Source: Mycoplasmataceae bacterium (GTDB taxonomy: Bacteria > Bacillota_I > Bacilli_A > Mycoplasmatales > Mycoplasmoidaceae). Taken from it: a stretch of DNA of 16,691 nt. Under the pieces are notes generated by a model. That model did not search any database and was not told where the DNA came from. It saw only the letters and a list, made by a program, of their open reading frames with translations. The stretch is from assembly GCA_020024735.1 (NCBI GenBank), contig JAHHTI010000013.1, positions 1 through 16,691 of the forward strand, read 5' to 3'. Below are positions 1 through 6,920 of this stretch, piece after piece. A program made the position numbers and the translations under genes. How positions within the stretch are numbered: the first letter of the stretch is position 1; every line of letters begins with the position of its first letter.

Positions 1-1
1 A

Positions 2-40
2 TATGAAAAGGATAGAAATCATTCAAGAGTGTATCAATAA
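2..40 (+). CDS. possible C-terminal tail of an upstream gene (partial)
   Basis: The frame starting at base 2 reads 12 codons (YEKDRNHSRVYQ) to a TAA at 38-40, as expected for the last residues of a gene entering from the left. A second frame, from an ATG at base 3 to a TAA at 63-65, is equally open over this short distance. The sequence is too short to choose a frame or name a family, so this is only a note that a gene probably ends here. Confidence 0.25.
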   Translation, partial: YEKDRNHSRVYQ

Positions 41-152
41 ATTAATTACTCTTTATATTATTTAATTTTATTTAATTTATTAATCACTATCTCCTAAAGT
101 ATAGAACTTTAAAAGTTTTAAAAAAATTATGTTTATTGCCTAGCCACATATA

Positions 153-170
153 TTTTGTAGGATTCCTATA
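153..170 (+). repeat. 18-bp direct repeat copy 1 with palindromic core
   Basis: TTTTGTAGGATTCCTATA is repeated exactly 40 bp downstream at 193-210. Its core TAGGA-T-TCCTA is a perfect inverted repeat around one central base, the form expected of a dimeric repressor's operator. The flanks of this copy are only weakly symmetric. Confidence 0.7.
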
Positions 171-190
171 GATTTGACTGTTTTTTTAAT

Positions 191-215
191 ATTTTTGTAG
201 GATTCCTATAAAAAT
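191..215 (+). repeat. direct repeat copy 2 within a 25-bp near-palindrome
   Basis: This contains the second exact copy of the 18-bp repeat (193-210). Here the symmetry extends outward: ATTTTTGTAGGA (191-202) and TCCTATAAAAAT (204-215) are complementary at 11 of 12 positions around a single central T. A one-base loop makes an RNA hairpin unlikely, so a protein-binding site on DNA is the better guess. A related half-site (TATAGGATT) lies near 350-358, between the repeats and the fic promoter. Confidence 0.6.
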
Positions 216-272
216 ATCACTTTAGAAAGTGGATCAAATTTACAGATACTTATAAAAGCTCAAAGGAGTTAT

Positions 273-311
273 ATGACTATTTCTTTTATTCACTTAAAAG
301 TAAACTTGTAG
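273..311 (+). CDS. possible 12-codon leader ORF upstream of fic
   Basis: AAAGGAG at about 262-268, followed by TTAT and an ATG at 273, forms one of the better ribosome binding sites in the window, yet the frame encodes only MTISFIHLKVNL before TAG at 309-311. The last three codons (AAC TTG TAG) are the start of the first 21-bp tandem unit. It may be a leader peptide, the relic of a decayed gene, or chance. A possible TATAAA at 251-256 is too close to the ribosome binding site to be a convincing promoter. Confidence 0.22.
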   Translation: MTISFIHLKVNL

Positions 312-342
312 TAATTTTTAAGCAACTTGTAGTAATTTTTAA
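303..342 (+). repeat. two tandem 21-bp units with identical 19-bp cores
   Basis: AACTTGTAGTAATTTTTAA occurs at 303-321 and again at 324-342, a period of 21 bp, which is two helical turns and seven codons. Read in the frame of the small upstream ORF, each unit carries TAG TAA, so the duplication also repeats the stop codons. The pair sits 50-100 bp before the fic start, a suitable place for operator sites. Confidence 0.65.
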
Positions 343-393
343 AATATATTATAGGATTTAGCAATTACATATCAATTACTTATGTAACTTTTA

Positions 394-399
394 TATAAT
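394..399 (+). promoter_or_regulatory. fic -10 box (TATAAT), probably leaderless
   Basis: A perfect TATAAT lies six bases before the fic ATG at 406. No Shine-Dalgarno sequence lies between them, and no TTGACA-like -35 box is seen 17 bp upstream. Transcription from this box would begin at or within a base or two of the start codon, giving a leaderless mRNA, which is known to be common in mycoplasmas. Confidence 0.55.
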
Positions 400-405
400 G
401 TAGTT

Positions 406-1197
406 ATGTTTTATAAAAATGAAAGAAACATAATTAATCCAAAAATTACAGATAAGTTGACTCAACTAGATTTAATAATAAGAAAGGAAGAAATTCAAAA
501 ACTTAAATCTAACAAGTTCAATAAAGAATCTAATATTTTAGTTGCATCTCAAATCTCTGCTATTGCATCTAACGAATTAGAAGATATTACTATTTCTATT
601 TATGAATCTGTGGAAACTAACAATAACGTACAACAATTAATTAATAATTATAATGAAATTCTTAGCTACATTAAAAATCACTACCAATCAATCATTATTA
701 ATAATAGTGAACTTCTATCGTGACATAAATTATTATTTAGTGGTACATTTCAACAAACATCAGTCGGTGGTAAATTTAAAAATACTTGCAATTGCGTAGT
801 TGATAGCAATAATAATATTCTATTAAAAGGAATTGAACCATGACAAACACCAGAAGCCATACAACAACTAAATGACTGATATTGAAATAATAAATCACTC
901 CCACCTTTAATTAAACTAATTATCTATAACTTTGATTTTTTATCTATTCATCCATTTAATGACGGCAATGGAAGAATTAGTCGTTTATTGCTAAACTATA
1001 TGCTAATACAAAACGGATATGATATTTTTCAAGTTATCTCATTAGAAGAACTTATTCTAAAACATAAATCTGAATACTTACACTCATTGAAATCTTGCAA
1101 CCAAGGATGACAAGAAGGAACAAACACTTATGATCCCTATATTTTATTTATTTTAGATATTATTATCAAAGCATATAGTTCATTAGAAAACAGCTAA
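406..1197 (+). CDS. Fic/DOC family protein (putative protein AMP-transferase)
   Basis: The 263-residue protein has the Fic signature HPFNDGNGRISR at residues 182-193. The His is the catalytic base and the DGNGR loop binds the nucleotide phosphates. Fic enzymes usually transfer AMP from ATP to a Ser, Thr or Tyr of a target protein. Near the N-terminus, SNELED (residues 55-60) lines up with the inhibitory helix motif (S/T)xxxE(G/N) of class II Fic proteins, with the blocking Glu at E59 but Asp instead of Gly/Asn. A GKFK segment replaces the family's usual GxFR. Trp codons are TGA, including codon 106 (721-723), which would look like an early stop under the standard code. No signal peptide or membrane segment is seen. 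The gene stands alone, converges on sodA, and follows the repeat-rich region. The target, and a role as toxin, regulator or effector, are unknown. Confidence 0.9.
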
Positions 1198-1278
1198 TAT
1201 TACACTTTATTTCTAAATAATAAAATATACCAAAAGCCTTATCAGTAAAGGAATTTAGTATTATTTTTATTCATACAA
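1198..1278. terminator. convergent intergenic region, weak bidirectional terminator candidate
   Basis: The 81 bp between the stops of fic (+) and sodA (-) contain CCTTA-TCAG-TAAAGG at about 1237-1251, a 5-bp stem with one bulged base, flanked by A/T runs on both sides. It could terminate both transcripts, but the stem is short and lacks a strong GC clamp. Confidence 0.25.
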
Positions 1279-1878
1279 TTAGTTTAATTCTTGATTAATA
1301 AAATCTCAGTTAATTAGATTTCAAAAAGCATTTATTCATTCATTCTTTCTATTTTGATATTTTAAATAATAAGCATGTTCTCACATATCAATAACTAGTA
1401 ATGGTTTATATCCTAATTCTAATGGAGTATTATGACCACTAGTAGATATAATTTGTAAGTGATTATTGGTATCTAACACTAATCAAGTTCATCCAGAACC
1501 AAATAAAGTTCTTGCTTGTTGAGAAAATAATTCAATAAAATTTTCTTTGTTTTTAAAATCTCTTTCAATTAATTGAGCAATCTTTCCACCATAAGTAGTG
1601 GGATGAGATGTGAATTGTTGTCAAAATAATGAATGGCAGAAGTGACCGCCAGCATTGTTGCGAATTCCAGTAGCAATATCACTAGGTAACTTATCTAAAT
1701 TCAATAATAGAGTTTCTAATGGCATTGATTGGAAATCTTGTGGTGCATTAGTTAACAACTTGTTTAAATTATCTATATAAGTTTGATGATGCTTAGTATA
1801 ATGAATTTCTACAGTCTTTGCATCATAATAAGGTTCTAATTCATGATATTGAAATTTTAGTTTTGGTAATGAATACAT
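1279..1878 (-). CDS. sodA: superoxide dismutase, Fe/Mn family
   Basis: The 199-residue protein (family about 200) converts superoxide to oxygen and hydrogen peroxide in the cytoplasm. All four metal ligands are present: H26, H82 (CHSLFW), D164 and H168 (DMWEHAYY). The second-shell residues H30 and Y34 and the GSGWTWLV strand are also there. The double Gly of AGGHFCHSLFW (77-78) means there is no Gln at the iron-type position. The outer-sphere Gln that Mn enzymes carry later in the chain is replaced by His (SGHNTPLE, H149), as in some Fe or cambialistic SODs of mycobacteria and archaea. C81 replaces the usual Asn before ligand H82. Metal preference cannot be read with certainty. The ribosome binding site TAGGAG overlaps the tilS stop codon nine bases upstream, so it is translated as the last gene of the pth-tilS-sodA run. 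All seven Trp codons are TGA. Few mycoplasmas have a SOD. Confidence 0.95.
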
Positions 1879-1887
1879 ATATATCTC

Positions 1888-2772
1888 CTATTTAGTGTTT
1901 TTTATTACTTTGATTGTATCATTATCAATGACTAGATATTTATTATTTTCTAAGCGATAATGTTTTTTATTTTTGTGTTTTAAAAAATCAATTATTTGAT
2001 TAATTTTATTTCTAGAAATATTACTTTCATCATAGAACGAAAGCAAATTGTAGATTGAATAATATTTTATTTTTTCATCATTAAGATTTTTAAAATAACT
2101 ATATGAGAAATTACTAAATTTCCATTCTGTAAAGGATTTTTGGACTTTTTTCAAAAGTTTTGAATGTGTTTTATTATAAACATGAATTGTTTTTTTAAAA
2201 AGTTTTAATTCTTCTTTATTTCAACCTTGAATAATTTTTCTTACCCGATTTCTTTCATACATATCAAGATCATTTGTATAATCGATTGCATATGGGATTT
2301 TCTTTTGATCACAGAACTCTTGTAATTCTTTTTTTGAGTATTTTAATAGCGGTCTCGTAATAACTAAATTATGGTAATTACTATTTTTTTTAATACCATA
2401 ATATAGGGCTTGAGATTTTCTTTGTTGTTGCATATAAGCAGTTTCTAAATTATCTGTTTCTTGATGTGCTACTAAAAGATTATATAGATGATATTGAGCT
2501 GCAATTTTTTCGAAGAAATTATATCTAATTACTCGAGCTACATCCTGAAAGTTGTTACTTGAAACTTCATCATACATTTGTTCAGTTACATTTAAAAGAC
2601 AATAAGTAATTTGATGTTGCTTACAAAACTCTTCCACAATTTGATTATCTAGAATTGAATTTTCACGTTTATTATAATTAACACTACATACAACTGCTAT
2701 CTTGCGTCAATATTTATATAATAAGGCCATTGAATCAGGACCACCAGAAATAGCTGCTAGATATTTCTTCAT
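1888..2772 (-). CDS. tilS: tRNA(Ile)-lysidine synthase TilS
   Basis: TilS attaches lysine to C34 of tRNA-Ile(CAU) using ATP, changing both its decoding (AUA instead of AUG) and its charging, and is essential in most bacteria. The N-terminus (MKKYLAAISGGPDSMALLYK) holds the PP-loop ATPase motif SGGPDS at residues 9-14. Further on are VAHQETDNLET, corresponding to the family's (A/G)HxxDDxxET motif with one Asp changed to Glu, and RPLLKYSKKEL, typical of the N-terminal domain. At 294 residues it is the short mycoplasma form, lacking most of the C-terminal domain of the 430-residue E. coli enzyme. The start lies two bases after the pth stop, indicating translational coupling, and the end runs into the sodA ribosome binding site. 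One Trp (GW near residue 184) is TGA and one (TEWKFSN) is TGG. Confidence 0.93.
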
Positions 2773-2774
2773 AT

Positions 2775-3329
2775 TTACCTACTGCTTAAATTACTAAATT
2801 CTTTTACATTAAGATTTTTTAATTGATTACACACTTGATTAATGGTTAAGGAAAGTTTTTCTAATTCTTCCTTAGAAAACTTTGATAATACGTAGTTAGC
2901 TAATTCCATTTGTGGTGGTTTATTACCAATACCAATCTTAATTCGTTTAATATCTTCTGTTCCTAATACTTGAATAATATGTTTCATTCCATTATGACCA
3001 CCAGCTGAACCAGTACTCTTGTATTTATATTCACCCAGTTTTAAATCTTTATCATCATAAATAACAATAATCTCATCACTACGTATTTTAAAGAATTGCA
3101 TACAAACTAAAACACTATTCCCAGATAAGTTCATAAAAGTATGTGGTTTCAATAAAATAACTTTAGTGTCATTAATGGTTAGAATACTATATTCTCCATT
3201 AAAACCACTACGGTCAAAACTAAGGTTATTCTTCTTAGCATAAGCATCTAGTAATTTAAAACCAGCATTATGTCTAGTATTGTGGTATTGTTCTCCAATA
3301 TTACCTAATCCTACAATTAATTTAATCAT
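2775..3329 (-). CDS. pth: peptidyl-tRNA hydrolase
   Basis: Pth cleaves the ester bond of peptidyl-tRNAs that drop off stalled ribosomes, freeing the tRNA for re-use. The 184-residue length is normal. The family opening LIVGLGNIGEQYHNTRHNAG contains the catalytic H20. N67 (FMNLSG), D93 (YDDKDL) and N113 (GGHNG) complete the known active site and tRNA-binding set, and KIGIGNKP follows in its usual place. This is the first gene of the run pth-tilS-sodA. Upstream are a TATAAT box (3365-3360) and a weak GAGAG ribosome binding site about 8 bases before ATG. No anomalies were seen. Confidence 0.96.
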   Translation of the reverse strand: MIKLIVGLGNIGEQYHNTRHNAGFKLLDAYAKKNNLSFDRSGFNGEYSILTINDTKVILLKPHTFMNLSGNSVLVCMQFFKIRSDEIIVIYDDKDLKLGEYKYKSTGSAGGHNGMKHIIQVLGTEDIKRIKIGIGNKPPQMELANYVLSKFSKEELEKLSLTINQVCNQLKNLNVKEFSNLSSR

Positions 3330-3359
3330 TGTTATTACTCTCTTTTTTTCAATACTACT

Positions 3360-3365
3360 ATTATA
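3360..3365 (-). promoter_or_regulatory. pth-tilS-sodA operon -10 box (TATAAT)
   Basis: A perfect TATAAT on the minus strand lies 30 bases before the pth ATG, leaving room for a short leader with a weak GAGAG ribosome binding site. It is the best promoter candidate for the three-gene run, as tilS and sodA have almost no intergenic space. No clear -35 box was found. Confidence 0.5.
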
Positions 3366-3418
3366 TAAACATATTTGTTAATGCTCTTAAATACTTTTCA
3401 TTAAGTAGCAGTTAAAGT

Positions 3419-4684
3419 TTAATATCTTCTAATCTTGATTATTTTAATGTCAGGTCTTGGTGCAAATTTATTAGATGAAGATTTATTTTCCATAGTTTCT
3501 TCGTTATCCATAAAACTATCAAATTCTTCTATAGGAGTATCAATATTTGGTTGTAAAGAAATGTCATCAATTGCAGTTTCTTGATGGCTTGGTAATTGAT
3601 TGGTTACTTCATGTTGTACATCTTCATGTTGCGAATGAACACGATGAGCAGGTGTATAACCTATCATTCCCCCATCAGATTCTTGTTCAATTAAATCTCT
3701 ATAAGAAACATTAAGTCCTTTTCTCTTAGCATATGATCTTAATGATTTTAAAACTAATTGTCTATCTACATCAGTCTTAGGAACAATATCATCAGTATTT
3801 TCAATATTGTCATATGTTAGTGGTAGATGTTTATGTCGTGATTCTAATCTAGCTAATTTCTTTGCACTTGATGGTTTAATTAATCAGAATCTTTTCTTTT
3901 CTGGTTTTTCTTCTTCTGGATTTTCTTTTTTAGCTTTCTTAGCTAATTTCTTTTGTGCCTTCTTATCAGCTTTATCTCACTTTGAGAACTCAGCTTCAGA
4001 ATTAGCTTGTGCTCTTTTTAGCATTTCTAATTGTTCACGAGTATCATTATCCAAATAAGCTCTATCTGCATCATCTTCTTCAGAAGCCACTACTCTTTGT
4101 GTTGGCAATGTAATAGGTGTATCTGAAGGTTTGAAATAGAAAGAATTCTGTCTTTTCACGTCAACTTCAGCTTTTAATTCATCAAAGAAGCTTTGATTAA
4201 TAATTAATTCAAAAAATTGTACAACTTCTTTAAAGCGTAGATTTAAACTAGGATCAACATGTAGTCTAATTAAATAGTGAGAAAATCTATCATAAGTTGC
4301 ACCAACTAAGGCATACATCGCTAATAAATCAAATTCCCGATTAGAACATTGATGAATAATTGTATTAAAGATTAAATCAGCACTTCATTTTCTTTCTACA
4401 TAATCAAAACTATTTCTGAATGATTGTACAAAATGATTAATGAAATCATTTGCTAATTCAGGTTTTTGTTCAAAAACATAAATGAATAAATTTAAGTGAT
4501 TACGATTGCATATATCTTGTAAGTTGAGTTTAGAAAAATCTTGAATTTCAAATATTCATTGATAATGTCTAATAATTTCTTCTAATAGAGCTGCGGGTTT
4601 GTCTAGAAAAGGTTTATATTTTTCATATAAAACAATATCATTCTTTTTCAAATACTGAGCTACTTCTTGATGACTACTAATCAT
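3419..4684 (-). CDS. unrecognised 421-residue charged cytoplasmic protein
   Basis: I do not recognise this family. The first 240 or so residues look like a compact helical domain (LYEKYKPFLDKPAALLEEII, later LRFKEVVQFFELIINQSFFDEL) with aromatic-rich segments. A very lysine-rich stretch around residues 240-260 (KKAQKKLAKKAKKENPEEE) follows, then a second basic region (KLARLESRHKH; KSLRSYAKRKG) and an acidic, Gln/His-rich, probably disordered tail ending in basic KIIKIRRY. No signal peptide or membrane segment is present. Four TGA codons read as Trp. The lysine-rich linker and basic tail suggest nucleic-acid or ribosome contact, but this is a guess. Its own promoter (TTGACC, 18 bp, TATAAC) lies between it and hup. 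The ATG at 4684 is the most upstream in frame; the next in-frame ATG, at 4318, would delete the conserved-looking N-terminus. Confidence 0.8.
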
Positions 4685-4699
4685 AATACTTGATATTTT

Positions 4700-4729
4700 G
4701 TTATACCTTTCTTAACTTAACAAGGTCAA
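4700..4729 (-). promoter_or_regulatory. promoter of the 421-residue protein gene (TTGACC-18-TATAAC)
   Basis: On the minus strand TTGACC (4729-4724) and TATAAC (4705-4700), separated by 18 bp, give the most complete -35/-10 pair in the window. The ATG follows 15 bases after the -10 box, so the 5' leader would be under about 10 bases, with no visible Shine-Dalgarno. It lies just after the hup stop, so the downstream gene can be transcribed independently of hup. Confidence 0.55.
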
Positions 4730-4739
4730 CAACAAAAAA

Positions 4740-5048
4740 CTATTTTAAATTACCTAAAATAAATTCTTTAGCTGCTTTTGTAAATGAGAATTTAGGTACA
4801 ATTTTTGCTGGAATTAAAACAGGTTGTTTAGTTAATGGGTTGATTCCATTTCTTTCTTTCTTGTTGATAACTTTAAATTTTCCAATATTAAATAGTTTAA
4901 ATTCACCTTTAGTTTTTCATTCTACTAATAAAACTTTTTCAAATTCTAGTAAAATTTCTTCGATTTCTTTATTAGAATATTGTCCACCTAATCTTTCATT
5001 AATTGCTGATATTAATTCTTTCTTTGTCATAGATTTTTGATCTGCCAT
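4740..5048 (-). CDS. hup: HU-family DNA-binding protein
   Basis: HU dimers bend and compact DNA with little sequence specificity. The 102 residues show the family plan: an N-terminal helical part (MTKKELISAINERLGG), FKLFNIGKFKV, then the DNA-binding arm with RNGINPLTKQPVLIPAKIVP, matching the signature GRNPxTGExIxIPA, and the closing PKFSFTKAAKEFIL. The usual length is about 90 residues; the extra residues are a short N-terminal extension (MADQKS) before the canonical MTKKELI start at M7. The upstream ATG is preferred because AAAGGAG lies at the correct distance from it. A TATAAT at 5086-5081 is the likely promoter. One Trp (VEWKTKGEF) is TGA. Confidence 0.93.
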
Positions 5049-5080
5049 AATGGTCTCCTTTAAATTAAAATAATAGATAT

Positions 5081-5086
5081 ATTATA
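5081..5086 (-). promoter_or_regulatory. hup -10 box (TATAAT)
   Basis: TATAAT on the minus strand lies 32 bases before the hup ATG, giving a leader of about 25 nt that contains the strong AAAGGAG ribosome binding site. No convincing -35 hexamer was found. The promoter sits in the 67-bp gap after the end of the small membrane protein gene. Confidence 0.5.
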
Positions 5087-5115
5087 CTACAATGAAATAC
5101 CTTTTCGTTTTTTTA

Positions 5116-5577
5116 TTAGTACTGTAAAGGCTTTTTGTAATATGCTATAGCAGGTTGTTTAGTAGAATAAATAGATTTAGTCACAATAATAGATTTGAAG
5201 AAGAAATAGAAGGATACAATACACATAATTGCCATTCATAAATTAGCTCAAATATACAAGAAAGCTAAAATTACAAGAATAAACAAAAGTGGCATTAAAA
5301 TGAAATTAGCTCAACACATTCCTTTACAAGTCTGTTCATATGAATGTTGTTTACAAGAAAAAAATAAAATTAAAGAAAGAACGAAATTGGCAATAACTCC
5401 AAGACAAGGTAAAGTAAAACCACAAATAATGAATACTTTAATTCATATATCTTCGTATTTATCAAAATTCTTATATGTATATCCGTTAATGAATAAAATT
5501 ATGCCCAAAGCAATGCCGGTCATAATTAAAAGGGATGTAAAACAAAGTACAATGGAACAAAATTTATTTTTTTTCAT
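5116..5577 (-). CDS. small multi-pass membrane protein of unknown function
   Basis: The 153-residue protein is mostly hydrophobic, with about four membrane segments: residues 6-28, 46-72, 87-106 and 108-126. A short polar hairpin (GYTYKNFDKYED) follows the first and a Cys-rich loop (SCKQHSYEQTCKGMC) precedes the third. The tail is polar and basic (TKQPAIAYYKKPLQY), so it is probably cytoplasmic. The start is eight bases after the stop of the DUF31 protease gene; expression probably depends on that gene. Two in-frame stops (TAA TAA) end it. Trp codons are TGA. I do not recognise a family; position suggests a partner in export or anchoring of the protease, which is inference only. Confidence 0.8.
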
Positions 5578-5585
5578 AGAAAAAA

Positions 5586-6899
5586 TTATTCCTTTGGTAA
5601 ATTTTCTTCAACAGCTAAGAAATGTTGGAAATTTTCATAAAAATTATATTTTTCAGTAATAAAAGGGATAAAACAAGGGACAAACCCTCCATTTCGAGCA
5701 GTACTTCCACCTCAAAAGATTCCTACAGTAATAACATCTTTTGCATTAATAGGATCACTATATTGAGTAGCATCACTAATAGGTGATTGATAAACTGCAG
5801 AACCTGATGCCCCATTAGTTAATTTTCAATCATTGTAAACTCTTTGTGGTCTTCATGACTTTTCATTTAAACTACGTAGTGCTCTTTCAGGAATAGTATC
5901 ACGTACCATATCTTTCATTGGAGAAGAAAAAGTAGTTTCTAGATATCAAGCATTACCTGGTTGATAAGGCATATGTGCTGGAATCAGATTTGCTCCTCAT
6001 GGAGCTCTATCTTTAACATATGCTGGATTACCAGCCATATAAAATCCTTTCTTTGGGTCAATTTGAACTGCTTTAAATTTTTGATCAGGTGTTAAATTAA
6101 GTCATTTTCTATATGGGTCACTAATTAAATTAAAGAAATCTTGGTTCTTATCATATAGAGTTTTATCAAAAGATATTTTAATAAGTGACATATCAAGATT
6201 ATAAAAATCTTTTGATATAGTTTCTTCAGTTTTAGGAATAATACTATTAGAGAATAAATCTAATTTATCTTGATTGTAGGCACTTTTGGCATTATCAGTA
6301 ATTACTTCTACTTTATTGGCTTGACCAAAAAATGGAGAGTAGCCATTTGGATATAGAGTATTTTCTAAGTATCAATCTCTATTTCAACCTTGACTATCAA
6401 ACATAGTTCGATATTTTCCTAAATTTTTTTGATTTTTAGAATTTTCCTCATTTGGATTTGGAGAATAATATCTTTGTAATGCAAAACCTTTAGTAATTTC
6501 TACCTTATGTTTATAATAGGTATTACTACCACTTGATACTCCACCATTGTAAAATACAGCATCATTAACTACGTGGAAATTAGTTGCTAAATATCATTCC
6601 ACCATTCCACTAGTGGTATTAGGATTAAGATAAAAACTTCAAGCAGTTCCTTGACTCATTGAATTATTTTCTACAGCAAAATATACTCTAAAAGAGTTCA
6701 TATCAGAAAAATTACGGACATCAGGTGGAATATTTTTTCAATATTCATCATTGTTTGCATATAAATCTTCACCAGAGTTAGTAGTCTTAATAATCTTGAT
6801 AGCTCAGTATGTACCAACAGCTAGTACTCCCATACAAGAAGCCACTAAAAGAGATGAAACTATTACTTTTCCAACTTTACTACTTCTACCTTTGGCCAT
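5586..6899 (-). CDS. DUF31 (MIP-type) trypsin-like surface serine protease
   Basis: DUF31 proteins of mycoplasmas include MIP, the protease that works with MIB to cleave host immunoglobulins. The 437-residue protein begins with a basic N-terminus and a hydrophobic segment (about residues 11-30), a signal anchor. VASC at 19-22 resembles a lipobox, but the hydrophobic run continues beyond it. The catalytic triad of a trypsin-like fold is visible: H109 in LATNFHVVND, D236 in NLDMSLIKI and S365 in NGASGSAVYQ. The Trp- and Tyr-rich middle, with repeated NxxWY segments, is typical of the family. MIP proteins are generally longer, so this is a compact member. It lies between deoD and a small membrane protein in one run, 21 bases after the deoD stop, with an excellent AGGAGG site. 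No MIB-like partner is in the window, so the substrate may not be immunoglobulin. About 12 TGA codons are read as Trp. Confidence 0.85.
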
Positions 6900-6920
6900 A
6901 ATTCCTCCTTCCTAACTCAA

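Larger units (their letters stand above)
66..405. other. 340-bp gene-poor region upstream of fic
   Basis: No ORF of normal size is present on either strand and no tRNA-like cloverleaf was seen. The region holds an 18-bp direct repeat with a palindromic core (153-170, 193-210), a tandem 21-bp unit (303-321, 324-342), a 12-codon ORF with a good ribosome binding site (273-311) and a -10 box next to the fic start. It most likely carries control sequences for fic, or the remains of a decayed gene; the sequence does not decide between these. Confidence 0.5.

Noticed and set aside
153..342. CRISPR array
   Set aside because: Only two copies of each of two unrelated short repeats, with no regular spacers and no cas genes in the window.
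406..723. fic looks truncated after 105 codons by TGA
   Set aside because: TGA is Trp throughout this window; reading through gives the complete Fic core with HPFNDGNGR, so the gene is intact.
4690..5040. 116-codon open frame on the plus strand
   Set aside because: It is the antisense of hup, whose minus-strand product shows the full HU signature.
5300..5659. 119-codon open frame on the plus strand
   Set aside because: It lies opposite the small membrane protein and the end of the DUF31 gene, which have family or membrane signatures, close spacing and ribosome binding context; this frame has none.
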